64,000 nt of DNA from Pezicula radicicola. Its lineage: Eukaryota > Ascomycota > Leotiomycetes > Helotiales > Dermateaceae. Positions within the stretch are counted from its first letter, which is position 1. Every line of letters begins with the position of its first letter. This document shows positions 12,398 to 25,900 of this stretch, one piece after another. The DNA lies in NCBI GenBank assembly GCA_003008705.1, contig PDUO01000025.1, forward strand, positions 127,709-191,708. The letters are read 5' to 3'. Below the pieces are notes generated by a model. It saw only the letters and a list, made by a program, of their open reading frames with translations. It did no database searches and was not told where the DNA came from. Made by a program: the position numbers and the translations under genes.

Positions 12398-12624
12398 GTA
12401 CTTGGCTCTGAAGACTCAAACCACATCAGCAACAGTAGATGGAAATAGTCCGCAACCCCATCGTTGAAATCACCTTTAAAATGAAAAGAGGGAGTGGGGG
12501 ATAGAGGGGAGAGGTACACACCTTGAGGCTTCAAGAACTTTAAAATTCGAAGCAACTTAAGACCGCTGAATACGAGTCAGCAAGATAGCCAGCAGACTTG
12601 TGAAGCTAATGTAGATAGGTAGCA

Positions 12625-13260
12625 GTGTTGAGTAATGTAGTAACATACCAGTACTAATAGCAACGGCTGCAGATGATGTGCTGGAGAGACGTTAGATCGG
12701 CGAAGTGTTGTGGAGAAATGAGATGGAGAGTCTTACCTGAGATTGAAGGAGGCTGTTGGAAGTAGTGGATTATGCAAAGAGTGTTAGGAAATCAACGCTT
12801 GCAGATGATGATCCTTGAACAAGTTAGATCGGTTGGCTTGCGGAGTGGATTTGTTGTTGAAGTGAAGCTAAAGAGGAGGTTGAAGAGAAGTTGAAGTGGT
12901 GTTGAACTTAGGTTGAAGCGAGATCGAGAAACTTACCAGAAGTTGGAAAGCCCGAATGAAGTAGAAAGGTGATTAACCCGAAAAATTGTAATCGCAAGAG
13001 CTTTCAGTCGTAGAAGCAATCAACTTCTGATATTGAAGTGGGTTATGGTTTACAAAGTTGTATCCCAGAAGCTCTTGTGGGGCAAGAAAGTTTGGTTGGA
13101 AAAAGAAGCTACCTTGATGAAGTTTAGAATCCGAGAAGCTGATGATGAGGGGAAATGGTTGTGACTCATAAATCAACATACCAGTATTAAGCTTCAGATG
13201 ATGATCTCTGCAGTTATTAGATCTGTGAAGTATGGAGAAGTGAACTTGAGACTTACCAAT
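12625..13260 (-). repeat. Diverged repeats with splice-like signals upstream of the BTB gene
   Basis: On the reverse strand, related segments recur around 13225, 12830 and 12698. Each has GATCTAA, then after about 15 nt CATCATCTG and AGC; two of them then have TACTGGTATGTT. Near them are donor-like GGTAAG motifs at about 13257, 12937 and 12737. The region has no long coding frame in any phase. It fits a duplicated untranslated-leader exon/intron cassette of the BTB gene, but that role is inference. Confidence 0.45.
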
Positions 13261-14102
13261 CAACCAAAGCACAAAACCAGCTCGTTATTACAGAGAACAC
13301 TCCCCCAATAGCAATCAGCTATTGTCACAACAATTGACTTGAATGAATGTCTGTCAAGGATTAACTGGGATTCTTGGAAATCCGGGGGTTCGTTGTTGGG
13401 ATTTGGAAGTTGGGAAGTTGAAGGTGAAGAGAGGTTTGTTTGGAGAAGTGAAGGAAGCTCCAAATAAAGTCTAGCGTCTGTCGCTAATGAAATGGAGGAG
13501 AAGGAAGGAAGGAAGTGATGTGAGCTAAGCTCTATTATCCTCACCTGGAAATTGATAGGAGAAGTGTCGTGTGAAGCTGAGATTGCGAATTGAGATCGAG
13601 CGTTCACCTCTCCTTGGCTCGAAGGGGATGATTTGGTTGCGCGTGGCTTTTTATTTATTGTGCTGGATAGATGAATTGGTAGTACTAGGTCAAACCATTA
13701 GAGGGTTGTGGAAGGACTTGATGGTTGTAAACCTGGAAGTGAAGTGAGAGATCCGGCGAAGAGGACATGAGAATAAGGTTAACTTTCTAATGTGATGGCC
13801 TGGGCTTGTAGATGGACTTAGAGGGAAGGAGCAATATTTAGTAACGGTAATGACAACAACATTATACATGAAAACGGATTTAATCCAGTTCTTCTAGTAT
13901 CGCCTCTATCATAAAGGTAAATCTTACATAGCATCATTTATACACGTATCGTATCCTCATCTATAAGTCCCACCGGTCCCCATTCTCATCATACAGACAT
14001 CCTCACCAGATACTACCAGCGCCAATAGCCCCCTCCCCTTCCTTGTGTCCCCAGTTCTTTAACCCCAGCCCCAGCCCCAGCCCTCCGCCAAGCATCTTCA
14101 CC
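13261..14102. other. Probable BTB-gene promoter region; no gene recognised
   Basis: The reverse-strand frame at 13260-13607 is Ser/Pro-rich and ends beside a CAG|GTGAGG donor-like site, so it may belong to the BTB gene's untranslated leader. Purine-rich GGAAGGAAGGAAG occurs near 13500. No domain is seen. Confidence 0.4.
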
Positions 14103-16346
14103 CTACTCCTCCTCTTCCTTCTGCTCCAACAAAACCTCAGTAACCTTCTCCCCCCTCCTCTCCCCATCTTTCAGAAGAATCTTATACTTTCCACCCAGTA
14201 CCAAATCCTTAGCAACCAACTCCCTCGTCCTTCCAAGACTTTCAATATCAGAAATCCTCTGCAATGTCTTCTCCAAATGATCATCGAAACCCTTCTCAGC
14301 ACAAATCTCCCTGAAAGCCCTCTGCATGGGTACCGAATCTGCTCTAACAAGTGCATCTGATGTAATAGTAAACAGATTGATATGATCATACTCCTTGATG
14401 AAATCAGCTCTCGTCATGATCTGACGAGCGATATGCAGGGGAATAGCAGGAAGTTTGTGGCCTGTTTCAGGATCGAAGGTAGTTTCCATTTCTTCTTCTG
14501 CTTTAACAAGGGCTGCCGCGAGAACCATGGCAGCAGAAGCATACTTTTGTTGATCCATCACATCATCATCCATCTCCATGCCCAAGATCCAGCACTGGTT
14601 TAGGAACCACCGCTTCTCCATCTCCTTGATAGCATCACACGTTTTCAACATGTGCCTGGATCTTGCTACACGGTTAAGGAATGTGAGACGGCCGCCAACA
14701 CGCTCATATACTTCAGCGAGGATGGATGGCGATGGTTGTTCTCTGAAGTATTTGGCCCGGTATTTTTGGAGTGCCGAGATTGCTTGATCTTTGGGGAGGT
14801 CGGTTATGCTAGTCACTTCCATACGGGTTGCTAGCTGCTTGAGGCGCTCGTAAACCCAGTAGTCATCACTGTTGAAGACCACCGTTACTAGATTTGCAGC
14901 GGCCCATTGTTCTGCTCGCTGTTGCATTAGTTCCAACAGATCACGGCCATCTTCGTCGTCCCTCAGAAGATGAACGGAGTTGATGATAACAATAAGTGGC
15001 CTGCCGACTCGACGACGCCGGTTCAAGGCTACCTTTTCAAGTTTGTTGAATGCTCGCTCGATATCAAGGAGAGCCGTGGAATCACGGGGCCCACGCTCGC
15101 TGAAATAGGATCCGATGTAGTCTTCGTGGAACTCGAAGTTTAGTGCCTTTCCGAGGCGGACACGGAATATTTCAAGGTCTGCATGTGCTTCGAACATACT
15201 GACACCCTCGCCATCAATTTTTCGCATGGCGTCCAGTAACATGCTGCTCTTTCCGGTTCCCTTCTCGCCGATCAGCAGGTGATAATGGCCCCTGTCAGTG
15301 CCGTCCACAATACCATCAATTTTTCTCTGTTCTTGCCGCAAAATCCAATGCGTCTCGTCTGTTGCAATTTCTTCTTCTTGGTCTGATTTCCTGTGCGAGT
15401 GGACGGATGCTGAGGGCATTTGTTTTCCCATTGCTGCAAGTTCCAGAACAGGATCACCAGGTTGGAAAGCCTTTTCCATCTTGTGTATTACTAGCCATTT
15501 GTAGAAACGGTGGTACATATAGCCCCCAACTCCGAAGCCTGTGCCAACGACAATGATCGATGCCAATGCTGTGACCGCCGCTTCGACCATCTTGGACGAG
15601 AGTGTAGATGTGTCATTTTGGGATGAGCTGTTCTGCTGTTGATTTGCATTGACTTTTGGTTCTGAGGATTTTGAAGGTTCTGTAAATATATTAGTGACAA
15701 TTGTTTGCTACCTAATTTTGGTCCAATTAGTTGAGTGAGTAATGTTTGTCACGTGTGACGGAGACAAGACCGCCGAATTCCCAACGCATGAAATCTCAAA
15801 TTGAGGATATATTCACGCGCATAAGAGAATTGATTGCTGCCCCGTCATGGGTTCATCCCAACACACATCACAAACTTAGGTACACCTGGCACTTGCAAGC
15901 ACCTTGCGTTCCTCCAACTCCACTGCCGAATTTCGCATCGTATTAATATCACCACTGGTGTTGTTGCAAGATTCCCATCAGAGTTCAGCTCCAGATTCTG
16001 ATTCCGGATGCAAAAAGCAAGAGATATATGTCGCTTGCTATGGAAATCTGTGCTGCCGAGGTACGTGTTGTATAGCATGCTGCATGAACGACGACACAGA
16101 CGACGACACAGATAAAGAAGAATGAAATATGAACTTACCCTGCTCATGTCCATGTTCACCTGCACTCTTCGTCTTCACCCCATCCGTACTTCCCAGCCAT
16201 CGTCTCTGCGCGTTGGGCCAATGATCGCGTGTCGCGACGGGTGACGTCGCGTTCCCTAAGAGTCGATAACAGCGATTACGAGGAGAGATTATGCGCCAGC
16301 TGGGATTGTAGAGATTCGCGATCCCTCCCATTCTCCACGTCGTCAA
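14103..16346 (-). CDS. Mitochondrial membrane AAA+ family ATPase (Yme2/RNA12-type P-loop, tentative)
   Basis: Exon 2 (15679-14103) carries 525 codons. It joins an Arg-rich first exon (16346-16139) through a 459-nt GT-AG intron in matching phase, giving 594 residues. Exon 1 looks like a mitochondrial presequence (MTTWRMGGIANLYNP, then many Arg and no acids for about 50 residues). A transmembrane helix follows at about residues 102-124 (ALASIIVVGTGFGVGGYMY). The P-loop is HLLIGEKGTGKSS (about 205-216), with a Walker B-like RPLIVIINSVHLL and an AAA+ sensor region VVFNSDDYWVYERLK. The C-terminus resembles the winged-helix part of fungal AAA proteins. Likely role: an ATPase anchored in the inner mitochondrial membrane. 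The intron is unusually long, so a small extra exon could be missed. Confidence 0.75.
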
Positions 16347-19170
16347 TTGAGGCGATTACGATAGTGGCGCGTAGGATGTCTAGATGCGACGAGATGGGAA
16401 TAGGCGATGCGATGGGATGCGATAGAAAGGTTGGATGATGTTACCGTTGTTGGAATTTCATGCCAATTATTGCGACAAGACAAAGAAAGAATGCGCCGCG
16501 CGGGGCTTTCCTACAGCTTGGCAACCCACTGACTTGAGCCCTTCAGGCTTTTGGACGCGCTGTGGCTGAAGGACAACTCACCCAAACAGCCACAAGCTGA
16601 AGAAGCAAGCTGGGGCATACGTACAAATCTACCTACCTGGACCATACCATACATCTTGGGATGAACTTTGACGAACTTGATTTTCTTAAATGTTATATCT
16701 TATGGATCATATACCGCCTTTTCGCGAGTTGCTTCTTTCGATACCGTATGTACATGGTAACTGGAGTCGAGGATGAAGCTTGAAGCTTGGACGATGAAGG
16801 GCGGCGGGTAGGGGTTGTGGCTGTTGTTGGAAATAGGGGGTTGTGTGCCAAGCGAAAAGGTGAGAATTAGTTCATGCAAACGCGGCATGGCGGCGGAGTT
16901 GGGAGGATGAGGCACAAGAGGCACCAAAACCAACATCTGTATGATAGAATCTACATAGGCCGAAGTTCTTCCAGCATTCAGAACAAAAGTACTAACTAAG
17001 TGAGCGATGGCCGAAAAAGATACCGTGCTCATTCGACCGTTTGTCGGGGGAGGCCGTGACCATCAGCGAAGCATTGACATTGAATAATGCCTTGGACGAC
17101 GGTCCCCGTACCGTACATACCGTTGAACAGGAGGCCGTCGGGAGGCTCCTTGCATCTATCTGCCCTTAGCATCTTTTATCGGCTGCAGTCAAACGGCACG
17201 CAACAGTTGCGTGGCCGATGCATGGCAGGCAGGACATGCACAGCGACAATGGTGACGGAATCTATTGTTCGAACTTATGCGGTACACAACATGAGAAAAA
17301 CCCAATACTCCGTCCCGTTCTGACCATTGCTTCGTGGAAAAGAGTTCTGCAAGCAGTAAAAGAAACCATAATAGTAATTAATTAATTGACTTTTGTTCCA
17401 AGAGGAAATTCCGGTATGATCACCTCTCTCAAAGGGTTCATGTTGAGTGGAATTGTTGCCAGTGTCGTGTCATTCCTCAGGTGTCTTCTCTATTGGACCC
17501 AGGCCAGGGCACTCTGTTCTGTTAGGTGACCGCGGGGAATATGGAAGCCACCCGGCGACTCCTGGTCGCAGGTATATTTAGAGGCTGGACCGGGAATCCT
17601 TTCTTGCACCACAACAACTGCTTCGTCTCTGCTGTCGTATCTCTCTCCACTCACCGCTGCCAGCAGCCAGCAAACAATCAACGAGGATCCTCCTCGTCGC
17701 TGTCACTTATGACACCGCATTCCTCATCTACATACATTATTAACATTGCGCCCTCCTGTAAGAAGCAAGAAAGCCAAATTCTACTAGATTCGAAAGAACC
17801 GCCCAACAAGAGACGATTGCAAGAGTTCTAGCTGAGGGACGGCTTGCTGCAGTGAGAAGATTCTGTTCTGCGAGGCCTATACTCCACACTGCAGAAAACG
17901 AAACAAGAGCGACCTGATTAGTGTATGAGAATCTCTATTCTTTCTTTGTCCGACTTTGCTTCCACCCTACTGGCGCACCACAATACAAGAACTGTTTTGA
18001 GCGAGTTAAATTCTTGGGTGTTCAGGCTGGCACCTCCGGTCATGGTAGGTTGTACCGCATCGCTCGGGCATTGACCTGCAAAACGTTCTCGTCCTGACGA
18101 GACGAAGATAAATGCACACGCCGAATCCACGCGGAGGCTGACTTGCCTGGAGGGGTAATCGTGGGACGGCCTCCAATCCAATGCATAAATTTGGATGAGC
18201 GGAAGAGGGTTCCTCTTCGGTTCCCAGGCTTTGCCCTCCCAAGTACCTGCATTATGCATGATCTGCACAGGGATATACCAGAGTGATCCTCGACGTTACT
18301 CGCGGGAGAACCACCCTTCCAAAAGGAACGACGCTGGCCTGACCTGGGGTGACAGATGAATAGAGGCCAGTAATAGTGCATGACGTTTATGCACCCACCA
18401 AAATGGTCCATCGTGTCCTATCAGAAAGTTCCTGACAGGGTACTGGTGTTGGACAGAGCTGTGGACACCGCACCTCGGGAGGACTATGCATTTATTTGCA
18501 AAGCTTCCTGAGATGCCGATTGATATTGGGGACTAGTCCCACAAATGTGGTGACAGTTGTTTCTTCTGTCATATATACATAATCTGCTGCCCTCATCCTT
18601 CTAACTCTCTTTTCCTACTTTACGGACTAGCTCCCGTTCGCTACGCTGTTTGCACACAACGGATGTCGACAGCGGACTGATCCCTCGAGTCTTTCGAGGA
18701 ACCGAGCTTTGTTTGTTATTGGACGGCATACCGAAGATCTTATAGTTCGAGTCCGTCGTATCAACCGGGAGGGATATAGAAGGAAGTGTTTGATCAGACG
18801 GGTTCGTCTTTGGCAGAGACGGGAAGAAGAGAGGAGGAATTGAAAGACAAGATATCAAGACTGGACATTCGCTCGAGAGATCTCGGACCTTGATACGACT
18901 CAGTACTGGTTCTGCGACTGGAGATACTACCAGCCTTTTGACTTTGGGGGTAAAACCTCCCACTTTGTCTGGAACTGGAAGTCACTCAGTGTTGTTCAGA
19001 GACCAAGAAGGCTTGGAATAAGTTGCAGACCTGCAAGACTGACGAGACTTACAAGAGGAGGACTTTCGGATATTATTATATTACCTTACCCATTACTGAA
19101 TTGAGCTGCACGCTGCTTTTCCTCCACCGCTCGGCTGCAATATTATCCGTTTTAGGGGTTTGGCCTCGTC
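16347..19170. other. Long intergenic region (2.8 kb), no gene recognised
   Basis: Many short open frames occur on both strands, none with a domain, and Ser-rich frames at 18601-18985 mirror charged frames on the other strand. It is probably the shared regulatory region and long 5' leaders of the divergent ATPase gene and the large gene at 19171. No repeats or transposon ends are seen. Confidence 0.5.
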
Positions 19171-22100
19171 ATGATGCCTTCCCAAATTCTCGCCAACGAG
19201 CCGCGCTCGTCAACAGCAGCCTCGTTTTCAAGCACTTCTTCGTCAATTCACCACCACCACCACGCGCTCCTTTCTCAAGAACCAACACCAGAATATAAAC
19301 ACAAGACTTCTTTGCCATGGATTCTACATCATATCCTTGAATGCGAGCTTTCAAGTGAGCTCCCTCTACGAATAATGTTTTCCTTTAATGCCGGTAAGAA
19401 TGAATCTATGCGAGCTGCGCATTTCAACCGTGAACCAAACTGACGCGAGGCTCACGTACTAGGACACCGGCTGCCTACACTCACTGAAGCTCACCGTTGG
19501 TGGAAGCACGAACCTAGAGGCCGGCTGATTATTGAATTCCTCTCCAACCTCGACAAATCCCAGCCGCCTACCAAGGATGCGTCTTTGGCAAAAGTTGGGA
19601 ATTCGGTCTATGGGCCACCAGAAACTCTCGAGATCGACAATGCCCCAGGAGACCGATTTGTAAATGACCCTGGCAACGATTCCCTGTTTGATCTTAGTTG
19701 GCTTGCAGCAAAATCACCAACCATAGACCGAAGACTAAGCCAGGGAATACCAAAGGGCTTTGTCAAGAATTTCTGTCTGAATAGGGTTTTCAGTGATGAC
19801 TACAACGAAGTTGATTTCAAACAAGCCTTAACAGGGATTGACTATCTACGCGACCTTGAATGCACGCGACGGGTGTCTTTGCGCGAAGCTGCACAGAGAC
19901 TCAACATTCGGCAAGATAACTGGAAAGAAGTCTTACACGAGGAGCCAATGGCAAAATGGTGGGTGGAGATGGTTCAAACAGCCGAACTGGAAATCGAACA
20001 GTTCTACGCAAGTATATACCTTGATTTGCGTATCTGGGTAAGCTTCCTCATTTCACGATAGCTCCTTTTATCTCAACTGACACGTGATAGACCATGATCA
20101 ATGAGCTTCAGATTGAACCATTCTATAGGACAGATATTGTTGCGATGCTGAATACACTGTTTCCACCATCTGTCAGAGAACTTCCCAATGATCGTATAAG
20201 TCACAAGGTTCTACAAAAATATCGTAGTACCTTTTATAGATATATTGATGCTGTGGAGAAGAATGGCTCTACAGTTCTAGATAGCTTCATTGTCAAGTTG
20301 GGGCAACCCGGAAGCAAACACAGTTGGTTGGGAACTCGTTCAGCACTTGAACAATATCTGGAACGAGCCGATGCGATGATCGAGCAAGCCATAACAGTTA
20401 CTGGGCTCGAATTCTTTCATGGAGAAGATGTCCCCGAGTCACCAGAACCATCAGAACATTATAGAAGTGGAAGCACGTCCAGTTCAAACTACAGCGAAAG
20501 GCCACTCACAGGCAGTAGTGCGAACTCAAGCTTAGATTGGAACGGTTCCAATCCAACAACTCCGAGAACACCCAACTTTCCGATTGATAGTAGCACTGTT
20601 AGATCAAAGATCTACAGCCGCAGAAAGCTCAGTGCACCGTCTGATGCACAAGACTTCTTTGAGCCCGAAGGATCTGCTACACCTGTTGGCATATTGGACC
20701 ACCCAGACACCTCCGATCCAACAGTCAAAGATGTCGCAAATGTCGGAGACGGGGCTGCTTATTCCGAATCGCCTTTGCAGCGCCCGAGTACGAATGAGAG
20801 TTCAAATTCAAGGCCTCGCAGTTATTCCAAATCACCAGCTGCTTTCCCTGAAGAAAATCAGGGTCTCACGGCCACTGGGTCAAATGCTGCTTCCCTGGGA
20901 CTTCCGTCTCCTGGCTCAGCACACAGACGTTCAACGTCCCTTGGACGACCAAGAACATCTATGGAATACCGAAGTGCTTTAGCTGTTACTCCAGAAAGGA
21001 CTGAAACGCTAATTCCACCAACTCCTATATTGCCCACTGGCAACTTGGACTTTCTTTCAAGACCTTACGAAGAGAATCCCGTTGCACCTTCGCCTTTACT
21101 AAAGAAGCAAAGAAGCTTTGGTAGTCTATTCCAGCGCAGAAAGCCAACCACCTCAATCGCAGCTCTCGCAAATCTTGCCGACCAAGAAGAAGATGCCAAA
21201 ATCAAAGGACGTGGACTCGGAATCTCCATGCTCACCACTAGGTCCACCGAGACGCTTCCATACAACAACCGCAGTCTTTCAAAATCAACAAGCGATTTCC
21301 CAAAATTCGAGAATGATGCAGGTTCCGAGCGGACTTTATTAAGGAAGAAGAAAAGCTGGGCAACTGATGTCACCAAGCAGACCCCCGAGATGTCGAGTGG
21401 AAGAGTCCCAGATACACCAGACATAGAGGGGAAGCGTAGGAAAGGTCTCGACATATTCACTAAGCGTCCTTCATATTCGGATACAGTGTTTATAGAGACA
21501 AGAGATGAGCGTGAACGATACATTGCGCAAACTCCAGAGATGCCACGCTTGATGTCGTCATTGAAGAAACAACGCAGTACACCCAATCTTGTACCTGGTG
21601 GTGTGAACAGGCTCAGAAAGGCATCCTCATCTTCAAAATTGCAAAAAAAAATCACTATGAGCGGTGATATCCAGGAGCCATTCCCCCCCGAATTGAAAAA
21701 TAAGGCGTCATCAAAAACAAGGAGGCCATCGGAAGGAAGACTTGCCGAAGATGGTGAAGAGTTCGGCACCAGGGAGTACAGTCGAACATGGTTGCTGGAG
21801 GAGGCTCGCGCAAAAAAATTTGGTCTTCAAAAACCGCCAGGAACTCCTGTGTTGGACAAAAGCCAAATTCAGAGCCGGCGAGGTGGAGGCGGACTAGGTA
21901 TTAACCTCCCCAAATTCGCACCTCAGCAGTTTGAGAACCCCCGCGCTGCACCAACTCCCCTCAAACCTGTCTCCGTCCGAAGAGGAACAGGTGAGAGCGC
22001 CATCTCTAATCGAACTCTCATCCCGGGTACACCGGGCACGCCAAGTCCCTTCTCTGGTTATACACCCAGCATTGCTGTTCAATCAACACCCACCATCAAG

Positions 22101-22211
22101 GAGATCGATGAGAAATTAAGGCGCGAGAAAGAAGAAAAGAGCCAACGCGCAAGAGCTGGTACACATACTCCTGTTACTGGTGTGAGTCGGTTCGTGTTGG
22201 ACGAAAAGTGA
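19171..22211 (+). CDS. Large Ser/Pro-rich conserved fungal protein of unknown function
   Basis: Three exons: 19171-19393, 19463-20037 and 20091-22211, giving 972 residues. Both introns are GT-AG and in phase (FNAG|HRLPTLTEAHRWW and DLRIW|TMINELQIEPFY). The first ~400 residues look globular and helical, with YLDLRIW, LNTLFPPSVRELP and a segment rich in aromatic and charged residues. The remainder is low-complexity: Ser/Pro/Thr with many basic S/T-P sites (TPRTPN, PGTPGTPSPF), probably phosphorylated and disordered. The start could be the internal Met at 19375 (MFSFNAG), because the first 68 codons are Ser/His-rich and poorly protein-like. No catalytic motif is seen; a cytoskeletal or signalling scaffold is a guess. 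Confidence 0.75.
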
Positions 22212-22962
22212 GTTCATTCATGATATGATGATACGATGAAGAAGGATGGAGTTTATTCTTGTATTTTTTTTTTTACCGCCCATTTTACAAGGGGTTGATT
22301 TTCTTGATTTTTGATGTTTTTTTCTCTTTCTCTCTCTATGGAGCATGGAGGTACGATATGGATGGATGGAATGGTTTGGGGTTGGCGATACCTATCACGA
22401 TTGTACGAAATGATCAGGATGGATCTGGAATCTGGCGCTGGTTTCAAATCATAGTGCAACGGCTGCATAAGATGGATCAATCACTAGATCAAAAAAAATG
22501 GATGGATTGGGAAATTTGGCGTGGAAACGGATGGATTCATGACCTGATACCAGATACCTGACGGATGGATACAGTACAAAAGTGGGGAACATAAGTTCGT
22601 GTAGACAGATAAAATTGAATAGCGATATGTAGAGATAATTTTGACGACTTCATCGTCCCCTTGCCGTCTCGGAAAGGTGAGGATGTGGATTGACAAGTTT
22701 GCTAAACTACCTAGGTAGCTAGACCATTCACTGGTGTCCGACCCGGTCCGGTGCATATCAAGCTCGAGACGACCGTTTCTGCCTCGCTCAACATGTGCAT
22801 CCCTGCAATCTCAGGCCACCCACCCACCAGTACGATGGACCGTGCGCCCGCGCAAATTTCCAGACGCGTTTCCATCATCCCCACGCCAGTTTTCCCCTTT
22901 GATATCTCCCCATTGTCAACGCGACAGGAGCTGCGAAGAACAATCAATCTTTATGTAGCAAG
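22212..22962. other. Intergenic spacer with a CTACCTAGGTAG palindrome
   Basis: Contains GGATGGATGG-like short repeats near 22360-22570 and the 12-bp palindrome at 22707-22718. It is the probable promoter of the Myb gene. The open frame of the next gene extends in from 22751, but without protein-like composition. Confidence 0.5.
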
Positions 22963-25900
22963 ATGTTTAGTTCCTTCAAGAAGATCTGGTCATCTTCCGC
23001 ACCCGCCCCGCCCCCGACTCCGGCGCCAGCTCAGCGCGCGAAAGAGGGCAATATTGGTAAGCTTTTCTCCCCCACCTCCCAGGAAGCTTGCGACCGGGAG
23101 GCTGCGATGTGCGAACTTGAGATTTGATGCAACAACAGTCAATTACTTACTTATGGCCACAGTAAATGGGAAAGAGGATAACGATCAGTCGCTTGTAGAT
23201 TCGCAGAGTCCTAAGAGTCCTAATTCGGGTATCTATGAGGATGCGTTGGAGGATATCAAAGACAATGGTGTCGCCGCCGAGGCCGGAGGCAATCAACATA
23301 ACGGCAGACCGGAAGCTTCGATAGGAAAGGCCAAGACGAAGAAGTCGAAAAAGTCTAAGAAGGCTAAGCCGGCCGAGGGGGCAATAGCAGAGGTGAATGG
23401 CCAGGATACAGAAATGTTGGATGTTGACTCTGCAAACGCGACACCACAAATACAGAAGAAGACCGTCAATGGCACCGCCGCAAAGAAGGGTGAACGTCTT
23501 AAGGGTTCAAAGAACAGTCTCAATAAGTCGGATCTGAAACTGCTTCGCCAAAACAAGGAGAACGGAATTGAAGGCGATGGAGAAAATGCATTGTCTCCGA
23601 TGAACAGATCCAAGAAGAAAAACGCTGCTAAAGTTCAGAAAAGAGAGTTGTCGCCTGTGCAACCAGGATTTGATGATAATGATGAGATGGATGACTCGGC
23701 GCTCTTGCGAGAACAACTCTCGCCGGCCAAGCCAACTTTGCCTCTTAATGACATTGCTCTCGAACCTAACTTCGAAGTTCACGCTGCGGAGCCGGAGGCA
23801 ATGGACATCGATTCTGCGCCCGCTACGGTCACTAAAAAGAGGAAGAAGAAAGTCACTTCAGCTTCACAAGGCGAGGAGTCTACGAAGAAGAAGAAGTCGA
23901 AGGCTAGCGAGGAGAAGGAACAAAATGGTGATAGTAGAGAGATTATGGATTCTCAGCCTGAACTTCCACCTATCAGTACAGATATGGAATCTTCAAGGTT
24001 GGAGGAGCTTGCCCGCAACTCATACTTGCAATTCGCGGAGGAAAACGCTTCTCCACCTCCAAAGCTCAACTCCATCGAGGTCATCATTCCACGCTCTTCA
24101 AGCAGCCAGAATGTTCAACGGCCAATCTTTGCCTCTCAATTGGCTGCAAAAGTAAGCAACCAGTCACAACCAAAGGTCTCCAAGCGACGTTCGTCTGGTT
24201 GGGCCGCAATCAATGTTCGAGACTCTTCGGAATCCATGCTTGAGCCAGAGCCAGCACCAGCGCCACTGCAACTTCAAGAGGAACCCGACATTCAACAGCC
24301 CATAGTTCAGCAGCCCGTGATCGAGGAGGAATCTAAGACTTTGACCAGGAAGTCATCCGCTCGAAAGAGAAAACCCCAGAAAGAGGTTTCGTCACAGCCT
24401 GACATGGAGCAGGAGCCTGATGAACCCGAAATGCAACCTGAACCCAAGTCTGTAACCAAGAAGTCATCTATCCAGAGGAAGAAGGCTCGAAAAGAAGCTT
24501 TGGCACAGCCTGACGTGGAGCAGCAGATTGAGGAACCTGAAGTGCAGCGTGAACCCAAGTCTTTAACCAAAAAGTCATCTACTCGGAAGAAGAAAGCCCA
24601 GAAAGAAGCTTCGCCGCAGCCCGACGTGGAGGAGGAGATTGTGGAACCTGAAGTACAGCATGAAGCCAAATCTCTAGTTAAAACGCCCTCTGCGCGGAAG
24701 AAGAAGGCCCAGGAGGAAGTGGACGCCCAGGCTCAAGATGAGGAAGAAGCCCAGGTTCCGCCACTGAAGTCGTCAAGTCGCAAGAAGCGTGGTCAGAACG
24801 AACCACTAGCCCAGCCTGAAATTGAGGAAGAAGCCATCGAAGAATTTCCATCTGCAACACCAAAATCTTCAACCCGTAAGAGACGTCGCTTGCCTGTGGA
24901 TAGTGAGGAACTAGCAGAAGCTTCAAGTTCCCAGCCTGCAAGCTCCAAGGCGGCAAGGAACACGAAGACAGCCACCCAACCGCCACTAGCTGCCATAGTT
25001 ACTACTCCCGTGCCTCCTCCAAGGAAGGGTGCGGAATATGGGACCGGCAGACAGAAGGGAGTGAGACTGACGCAAACTCACGTTCAGAAAATAAATAATG
25101 CTGTCGAGGTATACCGGGAGATGCAAGGCTTAGAAGCCGCTGAAATGATCACCTACATCCACCAGGACATCAAGGAAGAAAGCAAAAACACTTTCTGGAA
25201 GTACGTTCATGATGAGGTACCAGATTTGACGCGCAGGAAGGTTGTTGCTTATTGCAGGAGAAACTTTCATAACTTCAAGCGAGGTCCATGGACTGAAGAG
25301 GAAGACCAAGAGATGGAGACAATAATCAACACAATCGACAATACGGCAGGACTCTCAAAAACTGCGATGTGGAAGACTGTTGGTGATCTGCTCAATAGAT
25401 ACAATGAAGACTGCCGCGATCGATGGAGAACGTACTGTGCGTGCAAAGACAGGAAAACAGGACCTTGGGATTTGGAAGAGGAAGCTAAACTACGGCAAGT
25501 CGTCCGGGAGGTCCAGGAGACAGCATACAATGTCTACCGCGAAACTGGGGAGAGTAAATTGTCATTGGAAGACTTTGAACCTGATTATACTCTTGTCAGC
25601 AAGAAGATGGGCACTCGAACACGCCTGCAGTGCATGAACAAGTGGAAGAATATCCTCGATCGAGAAAACGAAGACGGCGATGATCCCCGAGCCGAGGCCC
25701 CAGTTAGCAAAAGTGCATGGCGACAAGTTCCAGCACTGGAAGCAGCCCGCGTCCTGAGTACGGATGAAAAGTATAATATTTTGAGCCTTATCCGCGCTAG
25801 TGGGGCTGCGAGAGAAGGCAAGGTTCCTTGGGCGACTTTCCCCGACAGCAAGGGCAACTTCATGATCTGGAGGACATTCGTGAGAGGAGCAATGTACACT

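Noticed and set aside
18601..18985. Ser-rich reverse-strand frames in the 16.3-19.2 kb gap
   Set aside because: Two overlapping frames read equally well and the forward strand reads as charged repeats; a compositional artefact.
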